64,000 nucleotides of DNA from Bacteroidales bacterium (GTDB lineage Bacteria > Bacteroidota > Bacteroidia > Bacteroidales > Marinilabiliaceae). Positions 35,049 through 43,719 of this stretch are shown here, in pieces. Where the stretch lies: NCBI GenBank assembly GCA_017960905.1, contig JAGCYH010000038.1, positions 1-64,000 on the forward strand, in the 5' to 3' direction. The notes below the pieces were generated by a model. The model was not told the DNA's origin. It searched no databases and was given only the letters and a program-made list of their open reading frames with translations. Numbering within the stretch: position 1 is the first letter of the stretch; each line of letters opens with the position of its first letter. Made by a program: the position numbers and the translations under genes.

Positions 35049-35516
35049 ATGGAGACTACTAAAAAACAACTGACACCAGCCGATGAGGTGAAAAAGATAT
35101 TCACTCAGTATCTGCAGGACCACGAGTTTCGCAAGACACCTGAACGCTACGCAATTCTGGAGGAGATTTACAGCCGCTCGGGACATTTCGACGTCGAGTC
35201 GCTCTATTCGTTCATGAAAGACAAGAACTACCGCGTCAGCCGTGCCACGCTCTACAATACAATCGACCTTCTGCTCGACTGCAAACTCATTGTAAAACAC
35301 CAATTTGGCAACAACATAGCGCAGTTTGAACGTACATACGATGTGCAGCCGCACGAGCATCTTATTTGCCTCAAATGCCACACGATAACCGAGAACTTCG
35401 ACTCCAACATTCCGCAGGCCATCGAACGCTCGGCCGCCGAGATTGGATTCGCCCACTCGCACCATTCGCTCTACATTTACGGCATTTGCAAAAACTGCCA
35501 GAAGCAGACAAAATAA
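35049..35516 (+). CDS. Fur-family transcriptional regulator (Fur/PerR type)
   Basis: 155-aa metal-dependent regulator if started at [14 protein letters not shown]; in-frame ATGs upstream fall in or before the promoter. The winged helix covers about residues 10-85 ([29 protein letters not shown]). The dimerisation domain has the structural zinc pairs CLKC and CKNC, and metal-site residues in [18 protein letters not shown]. Fur and PerR cannot be separated reliably by eye. It lies between guaA and purA but has its own promoter, so the position does not indicate purine control. Confidence 0.88.
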   Translation: METTKKQLTPADEVKKIFTQYLQDHEFRKTPERYAILEEIYSRSGHFDVESLYSFMKDKNYRVSRATLYNTIDLLLDCKLIVKHQFGNNIAQFERTYDVQPHEHLICLKCHTITENFDSNIPQAIERSAAEIGFAHSHHSLYIYGICKNCQKQTK

Positions 35517-35691
35517 TTTAAAACCGGTCTAAAAAACGTTTTTTTTCAAAAAAAAGCAGCCGACAGTATGTTTGTTTGCCGACAATGTAGTAATTTTACA
35601 CAACGGAAATTCAAGGCAACTTGAGTATCCGGTTTTTTTTGTAATATGATTACCAAACAGCTGTAAATCAGTTGAATATATAAGATAAAAA

Positions 35692-36951
35692 ATGAAAGTT
35701 GATGTATTATTAGGACTTCAGTGGGGCGACGAGGGCAAAGGCAAAGTTGTCGATGTCCTGACGCCGAAATACGAAGTCGTAACCCGTTTTCAAGGCGGTC
35801 CAAACGCCGGTCACACACTCGAATTCGAAGGCCAGAAATACGTTTTGCGTTCGATACCTTCGGGCATTTTCCAAGGCGGTAAAATTAACATTATAGGCAA
35901 CGGCGTGGTGCTCGATCCGGCCCTCTTCAAGGCTGAGGTAGAGCAACTTGAGCAAAGTGGCCACGACCTCACCAAACGTTTGTACATCTCGCGCAAAGCG
36001 CATCTGATATTACCTACGCACCGTTTGCTCGACGCCGCTTACGAGTCGGCCAAGGGCAAAGGCAAAATCGGTACTACGGGCAAGGGCATTGGCCCTACCT
36101 ACACCGACAAAGTTAGCCGCAATGGCTTGCGTGTTGGCGATATCGAGCTCAATTTCAAAGAGAAATACGATGCAGCTATAGCGCGCCATAAAGAGATTCT
36201 CAGCCACTACGATTTCAAATACGACCTCGCACCAATCGAAAAAGAATGGTGGGCCGGAATTGAGAAACTGAAACAATACAAATTTGTTGATTCAGAGCAT
36301 TTTATAAATAAAACTCTTGCCGATGGTAAGAAAATACTTGCCGAAGGTGCTCAAGGCACGATGCTCGATGTCGATTTCGGGTCGTACCCGTTTGTAACAT
36401 CATCGAACACGATATGCGCGGGCGCTTGCACCGGTTTGGGCGTGGCTCCACATCGCATTGGCGATGTGTTCGGTATTTTCAAAGCTTACTGCACACGTGT
36501 TGGCGCAGGCCCGTTCCCTACAGAGCTGTTCGACGAAACAGGCAAAACTATTCGTGACCTTGGTCACGAATACGGTGCTGTGACTGGTCGCGAACGCCGC
36601 TGCGGTTGGATTGACCTCGTGGCTCTCAAGTATGCAGTGATGATCAACGGCGTTACGAAGCTCATCATGATGAAGAGCGACGTGCTCGACGGCTTTGATA
36701 CCATCAAAGCCTGCGTCGCTTACAAAATCAACGGCATTGAGACCGAGGATTTCCCATTCGACATCTGCGAAGGCGTGGAGCCTGTTTACACCGAGTTCGA
36801 CGGTTGGAAAACCGACATGAGCAAGATGACAAGCGTGAACGAATTCCCCGAAGAGTACAACGCTTACATCAGTTTTATCGAGGAGTACCTGGGTGTGCCC
36901 ATCAAGATAGTCTCTGTTGGTCCCGACCGCGAGCAGACTATTCAACTTTAA
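35692..36951 (+). CDS. purA: Adenylosuccinate synthetase
   Basis: GTP-dependent enzyme joining IMP and aspartate, the first committed step to AMP. The 419-aa protein has the N-terminal signature GLQWGDEGKGKVVDVL (catalytic Asp and P-loop), GPNAGHT, the IMP-binding KGIGPTYTDK, QGTMLDVDFGSYPFVTSS and the C-terminal guanine site VGPDREQTI. Length is normal. With guaA 2 kb upstream both branches of the IMP split are encoded here, though a Fur-family gene with its own promoter separates them. A TAATTTTA element lies in the upstream gap (about 35600), a possible -7 site. Confidence 0.96.
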   Translation: MKVDVLLGLQWGDEGKGKVVDVLTPKYEVVTRFQGGPNAGHTLEFEGQKYVLRSIPSGIFQGGKINIIGNGVVLDPALFKAEVEQLEQSGHDLTKRLYISRKAHLILPTHRLLDAAYESAKGKGKIGTTGKGIGPTYTDKVSRNGLRVGDIELNFKEKYDAAIARHKEILSHYDFKYDLAPIEKEWWAGIEKLKQYKFVDSEHFINKTLADGKKILAEGAQGTMLDVDFGSYPFVTSSNTICAGACTGLGVAPHRIGDVFGIFKAYCTRVGAGPFPTELFDETGKTIRDLGHEYGAVTGRERRCGWIDLVALKYAVMINGVTKLIMMKSDVLDGFDTIKACVAYKINGIETEDFPFDICEGVEPVYTEFDGWKTDMSKMTSVNEFPEEYNAYISFIEEYLGVPIKIVSVGPDREQTIQL

Positions 36952-37012
36952 CTAGAACGGTTTAACACATTAATAATTTCGCGCGCAGTGATTGCGTTGG
37001 CGGTCATGGAAA

Positions 37013-37044
37013 AAAGGCTGTCAGTCTCACGACTGGCAGCCTTT
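37013..37044. terminator. Terminator between purA and the DUF3820 gene
   Basis: A 14-bp stem with one G-U pair and loop TCAC (AAAGGCTGTCAGTC with GACTGGCAGCCTTT) has A and T runs on both sides. It can stop rightward purA transcripts and the leftward DUF3820 transcript. Nothing else is seen in the 178-base gap. Confidence 0.8.
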
Positions 37045-37129
37045 CTCTTTAACCAAATAAAACTCTAAAATTATGAAAAACGCTATAATGTAATATACAA
37101 AATGCGTGCCAGAAAATCTTTGTAGCGTT

Positions 37130-37357
37130 TTATAATTTGCTGAGCTTATTTCGGTCTATGCCGTCGAGCAGATACTCCAATCCGTTGAGCTTGATTTCGT
37201 AGAGCGTGGCAAGCAACATTCCCAACCGTCCGGTTGGGAATCCTTTCGATTTGTACCACACCAGATACGGCTCGGGAAGGTCGCGCAGAATGCGGCCTTT
37301 GTACTTTCCATAGGGCATTTGCTTGCTAACTAAATCTGTCAGAATTGTCTCGTCCAT
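37130..37357 (-). CDS. DUF3820 family small protein
   Basis: 75-aa protein matching DUF3820: MPYGKYKGRILRDLPEPYLVWYKSKGFPTGRLG followed by a leucine-rich helix. The basic-aromatic core (GKYKG, LPEPYLVW) is well conserved in this family, whose members are annotated only as putative quorum-sensing-associated or nucleic-acid-associated proteins. Function is unknown. It is divergent from the cvfB-like gene, and the two share a short intergenic region with a palindrome. Its own -7 element TATTTTTG lies at 37380-37387 (minus strand). Confidence 0.82.
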   Translation of the reverse strand: MDETILTDLVSKQMPYGKYKGRILRDLPEPYLVWYKSKGFPTGRLGMLLATLYEIKLNGLEYLLDGIDRNKLSKL

Positions 37358-37379
37358 TTTTTTAATGATTTTTCACGCA

Positions 37380-37407
37380 CAAAAATAGCTATTTATAGCT
37401 AATTTTG
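37380..37407. promoter_or_regulatory. Divergent -7 elements at the ends of a 28-bp palindrome
   Basis: The 28 bases are symmetric at 24 positions. The right end is TAATTTTG (37400-37407), a plus-strand -7 element for the cvfB-like gene. The left end is TATTTTTG on the minus strand (37380-37387) for the DUF3820 gene. The core TAGCTA-TTTA-TAGCTA resembles a shared operator. Confidence 0.6.
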
Positions 37408-37414
37408 CCGCCGT

Positions 37415-38260
37415 ATGGAGAAGACTTCGGTTAAAATAGGCAAATTCAATACGTTACGCATTGCGCGCACCGTCGAATTCGGTGCGTACCTCGATGGCGG
37501 CGAACAAGGCGACATTCTGCTTCCGCAACGCTATATGACTGATAATATGCGTGTTGGAGACGAAGTGGACGTCTTCGTCTATTTCGATTCTGAAGACCGT
37601 ATCGTGGCCACTACCGAAAAGCCAAAGGCACAAGTGGGCGAGTTCGCTTTCCTCAAAGTCAAGACCGTAACGCGCTACGGCGCTTTCCTCGACTGGGGAC
37701 TGATGAAGGATTTGCTAGTGCCATACAGCGAACAGCGCTCGCGTATGGAGGTGGATAAGTCGTACGTGGTCTATCTCTATGTCGATAGTAATTCGGGGCG
37801 CATTGCCGCCTCCGAAAAAATCGGCAAATATCTCGACAACCTTGCGCCGCGCTACAATCAGGGCGACGAAGTGCAAATTCTCATCTGCGAACGCACACAG
37901 CTCGGTTACAAAGCCATTATAAATAACACCCATACGGGCGTTATTTATAATAATCAGATTTACAGACAGTTGGCTATTGGCGAACGCTGCCGTGCCTTTG
38001 TCGCCAAAGTGCGCGAAGACGACAAAATAGATTTGTCGCTTCAGCCTATCGGCTACGGCAAAGTTGACGATATTAAAGGACTGATAATAAAACGATTGCG
38101 CGAGCATGGCGGACAAATGGCGGTTGGCGACAAGACCGACCCCGAAACCATCAAATATCTGTTCGGCTGCAGTAAAAAATCGTTCAAAATGGCTCTCGGA
38201 ACTCTGTTCCGAGAAAATGTGATTTCTATTTCGCCCGAGCGTATAACACTTCTCATCTGA
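37415..38260 (+). CDS. cvfB: CvfB/YitL-family S1-domain RNA-binding protein
   Basis: 281-aa protein with tandem S1-like OB folds: about residues 5-65 (FNTLRIARTVEFGAYLDGG), 70-135 (VKTVTRYGAFLDWGLMKDLLVPYSEQ) and 145-210. A C-terminal winged helix (about 215-280, KYLFGCSKKSFKMALGTLFRENVI) follows. This is the CvfB architecture; in Staphylococcus it is an RNA-binding virulence regulator. Its role in Bacteroidota is unknown. The start ATG is only 7 bases after a consensus -7 element, so the mRNA is probably leaderless. rlmN begins 4 bases after it. Confidence 0.87.
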   Translation: MEKTSVKIGKFNTLRIARTVEFGAYLDGGEQGDILLPQRYMTDNMRVGDEVDVFVYFDSEDRIVATTEKPKAQVGEFAFLKVKTVTRYGAFLDWGLMKDLLVPYSEQRSRMEVDKSYVVYLYVDSNSGRIAASEKIGKYLDNLAPRYNQGDEVQILICERTQLGYKAIINNTHTGVIYNNQIYRQLAIGERCRAFVAKVREDDKIDLSLQPIGYGKVDDIKGLIIKRLREHGGQMAVGDKTDPETIKYLFGCSKKSFKMALGTLFRENVISISPERITLLI

Positions 38261-38264
38261 CCCC

Positions 38265-39284
38265 ATGGAACATCTTTTCGGAAAAACGCTTAACGAACTG
38301 ACCAACATAGTTTTATCGCTCAATTTGCCGAAGTTTTCGGCAAAGCAGATTGCCGATTGGCTCTACAAGAAAAACGCTCCCGACATTGAGTCGATGACAA
38401 ATCTGTCGAAATCGGCGCGCGCGCAGCTTGCTGCGCGCTACGATGTAGGCCGCAGCCTGCCAGTCAACGTGGCTGTCTCGGTCGATGGCACGAAAAAATA
38501 TCTTTTCAAAACCGCAAAAGGATACATCGAAACTGCATATATACCTGAAGATGACCGACATACGCTCTGTGTGTCGTCGCAAGTGGGCTGCAAGATGGGC
38601 TGCTCGTTCTGCATGACGGGGCGGCAAGGCTTCCAGGCCAATCTCACCGCCGGTGAGATTGTCAATCAGATGGCGTCGATTGACGAGGGCGAGTCCATAA
38701 CAAACATAGTCTACATGGGCATGGGCGAACCGATGGATAATCTCGAAGAGGTGCTCAAGAGCATCGAGATACTCACTGCGCCGTGGGGCTACGCCATGAG
38801 CCCGCGTCGCATAACAGTTTCGACCATCGGTCTGATGCCTGCTACGCAGGCATTCGTCGAGCGTTGCGATGCGCATCTGGCTATAAGTCTGCACGATGCG
38901 AAAAGCGATGAGCGTCAGCAACTTATGCCTGTGCAGAAGGTTTATCCCATTGCCAACGTAGTTGGCATGTTGCGCCGTTACGACTGGTCGGGTCAGCGCC
39001 GGTTGTCGTTCGAATACACACTTTTCGACGGTGTGAACGACAGTGCTGAACACGTTAAGGCTATCAGTTTGTTGCTCAATGGATTACGCTGCCGTATCAA
39101 TATTATCCGCTTCAACGATATTCCCGATGCGGGTCTGAAAGGCTGTTCGCAGGATAAGATGGAGCGTTTCCGCAATATGCTCAACGACAAGGGTTTCACG
39201 GCTACAATACGAAACTCGAAAGGCAGCGACATTGCCGCTGCCTGCGGTTTGCTTAGTACTATCGAGAAAGTGAAAAGTTTATGA
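38265..39284 (+). CDS. rlmN: 23S rRNA/tRNA (adenine-C2)-methyltransferase RlmN
   Basis: Radical-SAM enzyme that methylates C2 of A2503 in 23S rRNA and A37 in some tRNAs. The 339-aa protein has the cluster motif C109-x3-C113-x2-C116 (GCKMGCSFCMTG), the GMGEPMDNLEEV segment and RRITVSTIGL. The C-terminal radical-bearing cysteine is probably in AAACGLL, with the other catalytic cysteine in DAGLKGCSQDKM-FR. It lies 4 bases after the cvfB-like gene, and its TGA overlaps the next start, suggesting a three-gene operon. Confidence 0.95.
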   Translation: MEHLFGKTLNELTNIVLSLNLPKFSAKQIADWLYKKNAPDIESMTNLSKSARAQLAARYDVGRSLPVNVAVSVDGTKKYLFKTAKGYIETAYIPEDDRHTLCVSSQVGCKMGCSFCMTGRQGFQANLTAGEIVNQMASIDEGESITNIVYMGMGEPMDNLEEVLKSIEILTAPWGYAMSPRRITVSTIGLMPATQAFVERCDAHLAISLHDAKSDERQQLMPVQKVYPIANVVGMLRRYDWSGQRRLSFEYTLFDGVNDSAEHVKAISLLLNGLRCRINIIRFNDIPDAGLKGCSQDKMERFRNMLNDKGFTATIRNSKGSDIAAACGLLSTIEKVKSL

Positions 39285-40114
39285 AAATGAGGCTGTTAAT
39301 ACTATTTTTTACCATAATAACACTGACTACCGCTTGCAACGTCTCGAAAGAGGACGAGGCTCGCAATATTTACAATATGGCGCTCGAGGCTTATGTAAAC
39401 AAAAACTATAATAAGTCTAAAGTGCTGTTGGACAGTATTATATATAATTATCAGAAAGAAAAGACAGTCTTTCGCGAAGCGAAAGACCTTATGAACATAG
39501 TTTACCGAACTGAGCAGGAGAAGAGCTTGGAGTTCCTTGATAGTCTGCTTACTATCAGAGAGGAAGAGATAAAACCGCTGATGGATCAGTTCTACATCGA
39601 AGACGACCAGGCCGATGTGCCGGTGCTTATCCACAAACGCCAGTCGGCCTCGCGAGCGTACGAGCGAAGCTATCTGCGCGCCCATACCGATATCAACGGA
39701 TCGTTCTATATATCAAGTCATTACACAAGCGAACGCTATATACATCACAACCAGATAAGAGTCGATGTGGATGACGAATTCGCTGTGAGCGACACGATTG
39801 TAAACGATGCCTATCTGCGCTATTTTGACGATGGCAGCCAGTATTTCGAGGTTGTTAAGTACAAGAAAGGCAGCGACAATGGCACCGCGAGCTTCATTGC
39901 GCAGAATTTCAACAAACGCGTTACCGTCACTTTCATCGGACCGAAGTCGAAATATCGCATTCTGCTTACCGACCTTGATAAGGAGTGCATACGCGACACC
40001 TATTATCTGGCAATGCTTCTGCGCGAGTCGATTCAGATTAAGAGCCAGATTCGCAATGTGAAAACCACATTGCAGAAGACGCGCATTCAATCGACGCTAA
40101 TCCGTAACGATTAA
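39281..40114 (+). CDS. Lipoprotein of unknown function with helical repeat region
   Basis: 277-aa protein with a lipoprotein signal peptide (LTTAC, lipidated cysteine C19). A helical segment (about 25-110), resembling a tetratricopeptide-like hairpin (ARNIYNMALEAYVNKNYNKSKVLLDSIIY), precedes a mixed alpha/beta region. No known catalytic motif is seen. It overlaps the rlmN stop by 4 bases (ATGA), so it is translationally coupled to an rRNA-modification gene with no obvious functional link. Its 3' end overlaps the end of the convergent DUF4249 gene by 18 bases. Function not recognised. Confidence 0.75.
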   Translation: MKMRLLILFFTIITLTTACNVSKEDEARNIYNMALEAYVNKNYNKSKVLLDSIIYNYQKEKTVFREAKDLMNIVYRTEQEKSLEFLDSLLTIREEEIKPLMDQFYIEDDQADVPVLIHKRQSASRAYERSYLRAHTDINGSFYISSHYTSERYIHHNQIRVDVDDEFAVSDTIVNDAYLRYFDDGSQYFEVVKYKKGSDNGTASFIAQNFNKRVTVTFIGPKSKYRILLTDLDKECIRDTYYLAMLLRESIQIKSQIRNVKTTLQKTRIQSTLIRND

Positions 40115-41002
40115 ATAATCATCCAGAGGCATAGAGTAGCGGCTGTACGACATGCCGCTAACAATGCCGTATCCGCCATCGACGTTCGACTGAATGGCCG
40201 GTGCGACGAAATTCGGTATCGACATCTCGTTGTTCGTCGAGTTGTTGATGGCTTTGGCAAACAGGTAGTAATTGTATGTGTGGCTGAACAGGTAGACGTC
40301 GAGATAGGCCTCGCAGCCTTCGCTGCGAGGCGAGAAAACGTTGTTGCCGTAAACAAAGATGCGTATCGGCTTGTCGAACGTCTTGCCGCTGAACAGCCCT
40401 ATCGACGACGCACCCCAGAGGTTTGTCTTGTCGCTGTTGAAGACGGCGTCGGCGTAGTTGCAACTCACTTCGGAGATGATGTTTTGCCCGTCGGGCAAAA
40501 CGTCGCGCCGCTTTACCACTATCTGATAGTAGCCGTTGGGGTCGGCGCCGTCGCTGAAGGTTATTTTCAGTTGCAGCGTCTTTGTTCGGCTTCGCCGGCT
40601 CTGCATCAGCGTGTCGACTTGGTCGATACGCGGTGGCGGAAGTATTGATGTCTCGGCTTTAATCTGCTCATTGTCAGGTGTTTGTGTCGATATCTCTATG
40701 TTGTCGTACGGACTCAGTTCTATTCGTCCGAACGATACCGACGACTCGCCGCCGTTCAGCACGCGCTCGTAAGTTTTTGATTTATTTACGCTTATTTTAA
40801 TTGTTTGATTTTCAGTAATATATGACATTCTGACGGTGTCGTTGTATGGCACGCTTTTGTACAGGTGAACAACCACATCGCTGTCGGGGTAGATGAACGA
40901 GCTGAGAATGTAGCTGCTGCCACCGCCGTCTATCTCGATGCCCGACTGCGTTTCGCAGGCGGTTAAAACTACTAACAATATGTAAATGAGAATCTTGCGC
41001 AT
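40097..41002 (-). CDS. DUF4249 lipoprotein, partner of the TonB receptor
   Basis: About 301 residues if started at MRKILIYILLVVLTAC, a lipoprotein signal with C16 as the lipidated residue. The ATG overlaps the TonB receptor stop codon by one base (TGATG), a clear sign of coupled translation, so the upstream in-frame ATG at 41104 is not used. The beta-rich domain (YIEPDSDVVV-like start, ETSILPPPRIDQVDT, FKITFSDGADPNGYY-type core) is the DUF4249 fold. The family regularly accompanies TonB receptors in Bacteroidota and is thought to be a surface substrate-binding partner; its ligand is unknown. Confidence 0.85.
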   Translation of the reverse strand: MRKILIYILLVVLTACETQSGIEIDGGGSSYILSSFIYPDSDVVVHLYKSVPYNDTVRMSYITENQTIKISVNKSKTYERVLNGGESSVSFGRIELSPYDNIEISTQTPDNEQIKAETSILPPPRIDQVDTLMQSRRSRTKTLQLKITFSDGADPNGYYQIVVKRRDVLPDGQNIISEVSCNYADAVFNSDKTNLWGASSIGLFSGKTFDKPIRIFVYGNNVFSPRSEGCEAYLDVYLFSHTYNYYLFAKAINNSTNNEMSIPNFVAPAIQSNVDGGYGIVSGMSYSRYSMPLDDYLIVTD

Positions 41003-43677
41003 CAGAATGATATTGAATAGCGAACGTATGGCCAAGGCCATGCGATCAGGTTGAACTGTTTCAGTTTGTAAGGCTCGTTTTTGCTTTCGTCGCCTCGGCT
41101 CCAATAGACGAAAATCGGGTTTTTCTGGGCATATACGTTGTATATGCCGAAGCTCAGTGCCGATGTCGTACGGCCATTGTCGCGGTATATGTTTGCACCA
41201 ATATTGAGCATGTGCGAGTTCGGCATTCGGTACGCATTGCGCTGACCTTCAATAGAAAAGACCACATTGTTGGGCAAGTTCGAATCGCCTTTCACCGAGT
41301 AGCATTGGCTCGGAATGGTAAGCGGCGAGCCTGTTGAGTAGGTCCACACTGCCGACAATTCAAAGTTGTTGTTTATCTTGTAGCACGAAAAGACTGACAG
41401 AGTGTGAGTTCGGTCGTTGTCGGTGCGGAAATACTTTCCGCCGTTGAGCTCGTCGAATTTGTTCATCGACTTCGATATCGCATAGCCAGCCCAGCCCGAG
41501 AATCGGCCCTCTTTGCGGTGTACGAACAGCTCCAAACCATTGGCGTAGCCTTTGCCGATGACGAAGAGGCTGTTCCACTCCTGTGGCGTAAGTACGCTGT
41601 TCAGTGGCGACGATTTGTACGTCTGCTGGTTGATGTATTGCTTGTGGTACAATTCGGTGGTTATGTAGAAATTTTTGCTTATCGGAAAATTGGTCTCAAA
41701 GCTGTACTGCATGGCGCGTGGCGGTGCTTCCGACGAGATTGGCAGCCAGATGTCGGCGGGCGAAGCCACCGACGTCAGTCGCATCAATTGCAGGAATTGC
41801 GTCATGTCTGAGAATCCCAGTTTTGTTGTTATTCCGTTGCGGAATTCGTACTGCACCGAAGCGCGCGGCTCGATTCGTATGTAAGGGTTGTCGTGGCTTC
41901 GGTTGAGCGCCGACAGGTGCACACCAACATTGGCGCTTAAAGCGCCAATCTCGAATTTGTCCTCCAGATATCCGTGATACTCAAAGCGATAGATAGAGCT
42001 GCCGTTTTTGAATACCAGTTCGTCATCATCTATGCCGTTGCCTGTTTCGCTGTCTTCCGCGCCGGTGTTGTGAGTTGAAAACGACGGCATGAACTCGTGG
42101 TATGTGAAGTTGGCGCCCATTCTGACTACGCTTTGCATGAATGCCGGCGTCCAATTGAAGTCAATGCGTGCGCAAATGTCCTTCAGACCGCTGTAGTACT
42201 CGTTTTTGTACGTGTAGATGGCTTCCGACTGCGATGTGAGGTCGTTGTTGAATTTGTAACGAGAGAGGGCGAGGGTAGTGTTCGAAAACAAGCTGTTGCC
42301 CCAGATGTGGTTCCATCGGAGCGATGTTATTGTGTTGCCCCATCGCAGCTCTTGGTCGTCGTTGAGCGAAATGGTTTTTGAGTATTGTTTGTTGTAGGTA
42401 ATCTCAATGTTGCGATAGTTGTATCCGCAACGCAAGTCGTCGAAGCCGGTGAAGTAGCTCAGATAGATTCTGTCGCGACGCGACAGAATCCAGTTCAGCT
42501 TGGCGCTTATGTCGTAGAAGTAAAACGAGTATTTGTGCTCTTTGTTGCGCTGCAGCTGTGCCGAAAACAGGTCGAAGTAAGTGCGCCGCCCCGTTACTAT
42601 GAACGATATTTTGTCTTTTATCACCGGTCCTTCGAACATCACGTTCGAAGCGAAAACGCCCGCGTTGATAAGTCCTTTGTACTCTTTCATGTTTCCCTCT
42701 TTTGTCTTCACGTCGAGCACCGACGAAAGTCGCCCACCATAACGCGCTGGGAATCCGCTTTTTACGAGTGTGGCTTTGTTCACCGTCTCGATGTTGAAAA
42801 TAGTGTACAGACCCATAAGGTGGTTCGGTCCGTAGAGCGGCACGTCGTCGAGCAGAACTATGTTCTGGTCGGCGCCGCCGCCTCTGACGCTCAGTCCGCC
42901 GTAGCCCTCTTCGCCACTTTGTACGCCAGGCGTCATCTGGAATGCTTTTATCACGTCGGCTTCGCCAAGCAGCGACGGCATGGCTCTCACTTGTTCGAGC
43001 GGCATCTCTATGGTGCCCATCTTTGCGCTGCCCATGTCGCTCGGACTTACCGACACCTCTATCTCCTTCATAGTCAGCGACGGAGCGAGCAGAAAGTTGA
43101 TTATGGTGTCGTTCGATATCTCGAACGTGCACGTCTTGGTCTTGTAGCCCACATACGACGACCTGATGGTCGAATGCCCTTCGGGAATGTTGATGCTGTA
43201 GAATCCGTAGTCGTTGGTCGCCTGACCAACGAGCAGCAGCGTGTCGTAGACGTTGGCGCCAATGAGCGACTCGTTCGACAACGAGTCGCGGCAGTATCCG
43301 CTGACGCGGAAATAGCGTGTCTTGTCGGGAGCTATTATAATCCTGCCGCTCTTCTCCACGTATTTTGTCGGGAACCGGTAGAAAATGTCGTTCAGAAACT
43401 GGTGCAGCGTGCCGGTTTTGTAAGGCAGTGCTATTTGCGCCGGCGAGTACACGCGGTTGCTGTAGCTTATCACCACGCCCGTCTTTTCCGACAGTATGTT
43501 AATTAGCGAGTCGGAGCTGCCGCGGTAGAGCGCGTCGAGCTCCACGCGGCTCGACAATGGAGATCCACTGCTTTGGGCGCTGGCGCCCAAAGCCACTGCT
43601 AACATGCTGTAGGCCAAAAAAATAAGGCGCCAGAGGCGCCTTACAAACAAATCACCATATTTAATACTGCCGAACAT
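41002..43677 (-). CDS. TonB-dependent outer-membrane receptor with signalling N-terminus
   Basis: 891-aa transporter. After the signal peptide (ending ALGASAQ) comes an STN secretin/TonB signalling domain (about 50-115), a carboxypeptidase-regulatory-like domain (about 125-210), the plug (AMPSLLGEADVIKAFQMTPGVQ; SVRGGGADQNIVLLDDVPLYGPNHLMG) and a 22-strand-type barrel ending YVRYSISF. The STN domain contacts FecR-type anti-sigma factors, and the FecR and ECF sigma genes lie directly upstream, so it should regulate its own expression on ligand binding. No ferric-citrate genes are here; a siderophore or other small nutrient is possible. Confidence 0.92.
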   Translation of the reverse strand: MFGSIKYGDLFVRRLWRLIFLAYSMLAVALGASAQSSGSPLSSRVELDALYRGSSDSLINILSEKTGVVISYSNRVYSPAQIALPYKTGTLHQFLNDIFYRFPTKYVEKSGRIIIAPDKTRYFRVSGYCRDSLSNESLIGANVYDTLLLVGQATNDYGFYSINIPEGHSTIRSSYVGYKTKTCTFEISNDTIINFLLAPSLTMKEIEVSVSPSDMGSAKMGTIEMPLEQVRAMPSLLGEADVIKAFQMTPGVQSGEEGYGGLSVRGGGADQNIVLLDDVPLYGPNHLMGLYTIFNIETVNKATLVKSGFPARYGGRLSSVLDVKTKEGNMKEYKGLINAGVFASNVMFEGPVIKDKISFIVTGRRTYFDLFSAQLQRNKEHKYSFYFYDISAKLNWILSRRDRIYLSYFTGFDDLRCGYNYRNIEITYNKQYSKTISLNDDQELRWGNTITSLRWNHIWGNSLFSNTTLALSRYKFNNDLTSQSEAIYTYKNEYYSGLKDICARIDFNWTPAFMQSVVRMGANFTYHEFMPSFSTHNTGAEDSETGNGIDDDELVFKNGSSIYRFEYHGYLEDKFEIGALSANVGVHLSALNRSHDNPYIRIEPRASVQYEFRNGITTKLGFSDMTQFLQLMRLTSVASPADIWLPISSEAPPRAMQYSFETNFPISKNFYITTELYHKQYINQQTYKSSPLNSVLTPQEWNSLFVIGKGYANGLELFVHRKEGRFSGWAGYAISKSMNKFDELNGGKYFRTDNDRTHTLSVFSCYKINNNFELSAVWTYSTGSPLTIPSQCYSVKGDSNLPNNVVFSIEGQRNAYRMPNSHMLNIGANIYRDNGRTTSALSFGIYNVYAQKNPIFVYWSRGDESKNEPYKLKQFNLIAWPWPYVRYSISF

Positions 43678-43719
43678 TGATGATCACTGAAATTCAGGCG
43701 TTAAAATCCGCCTCCGAAA

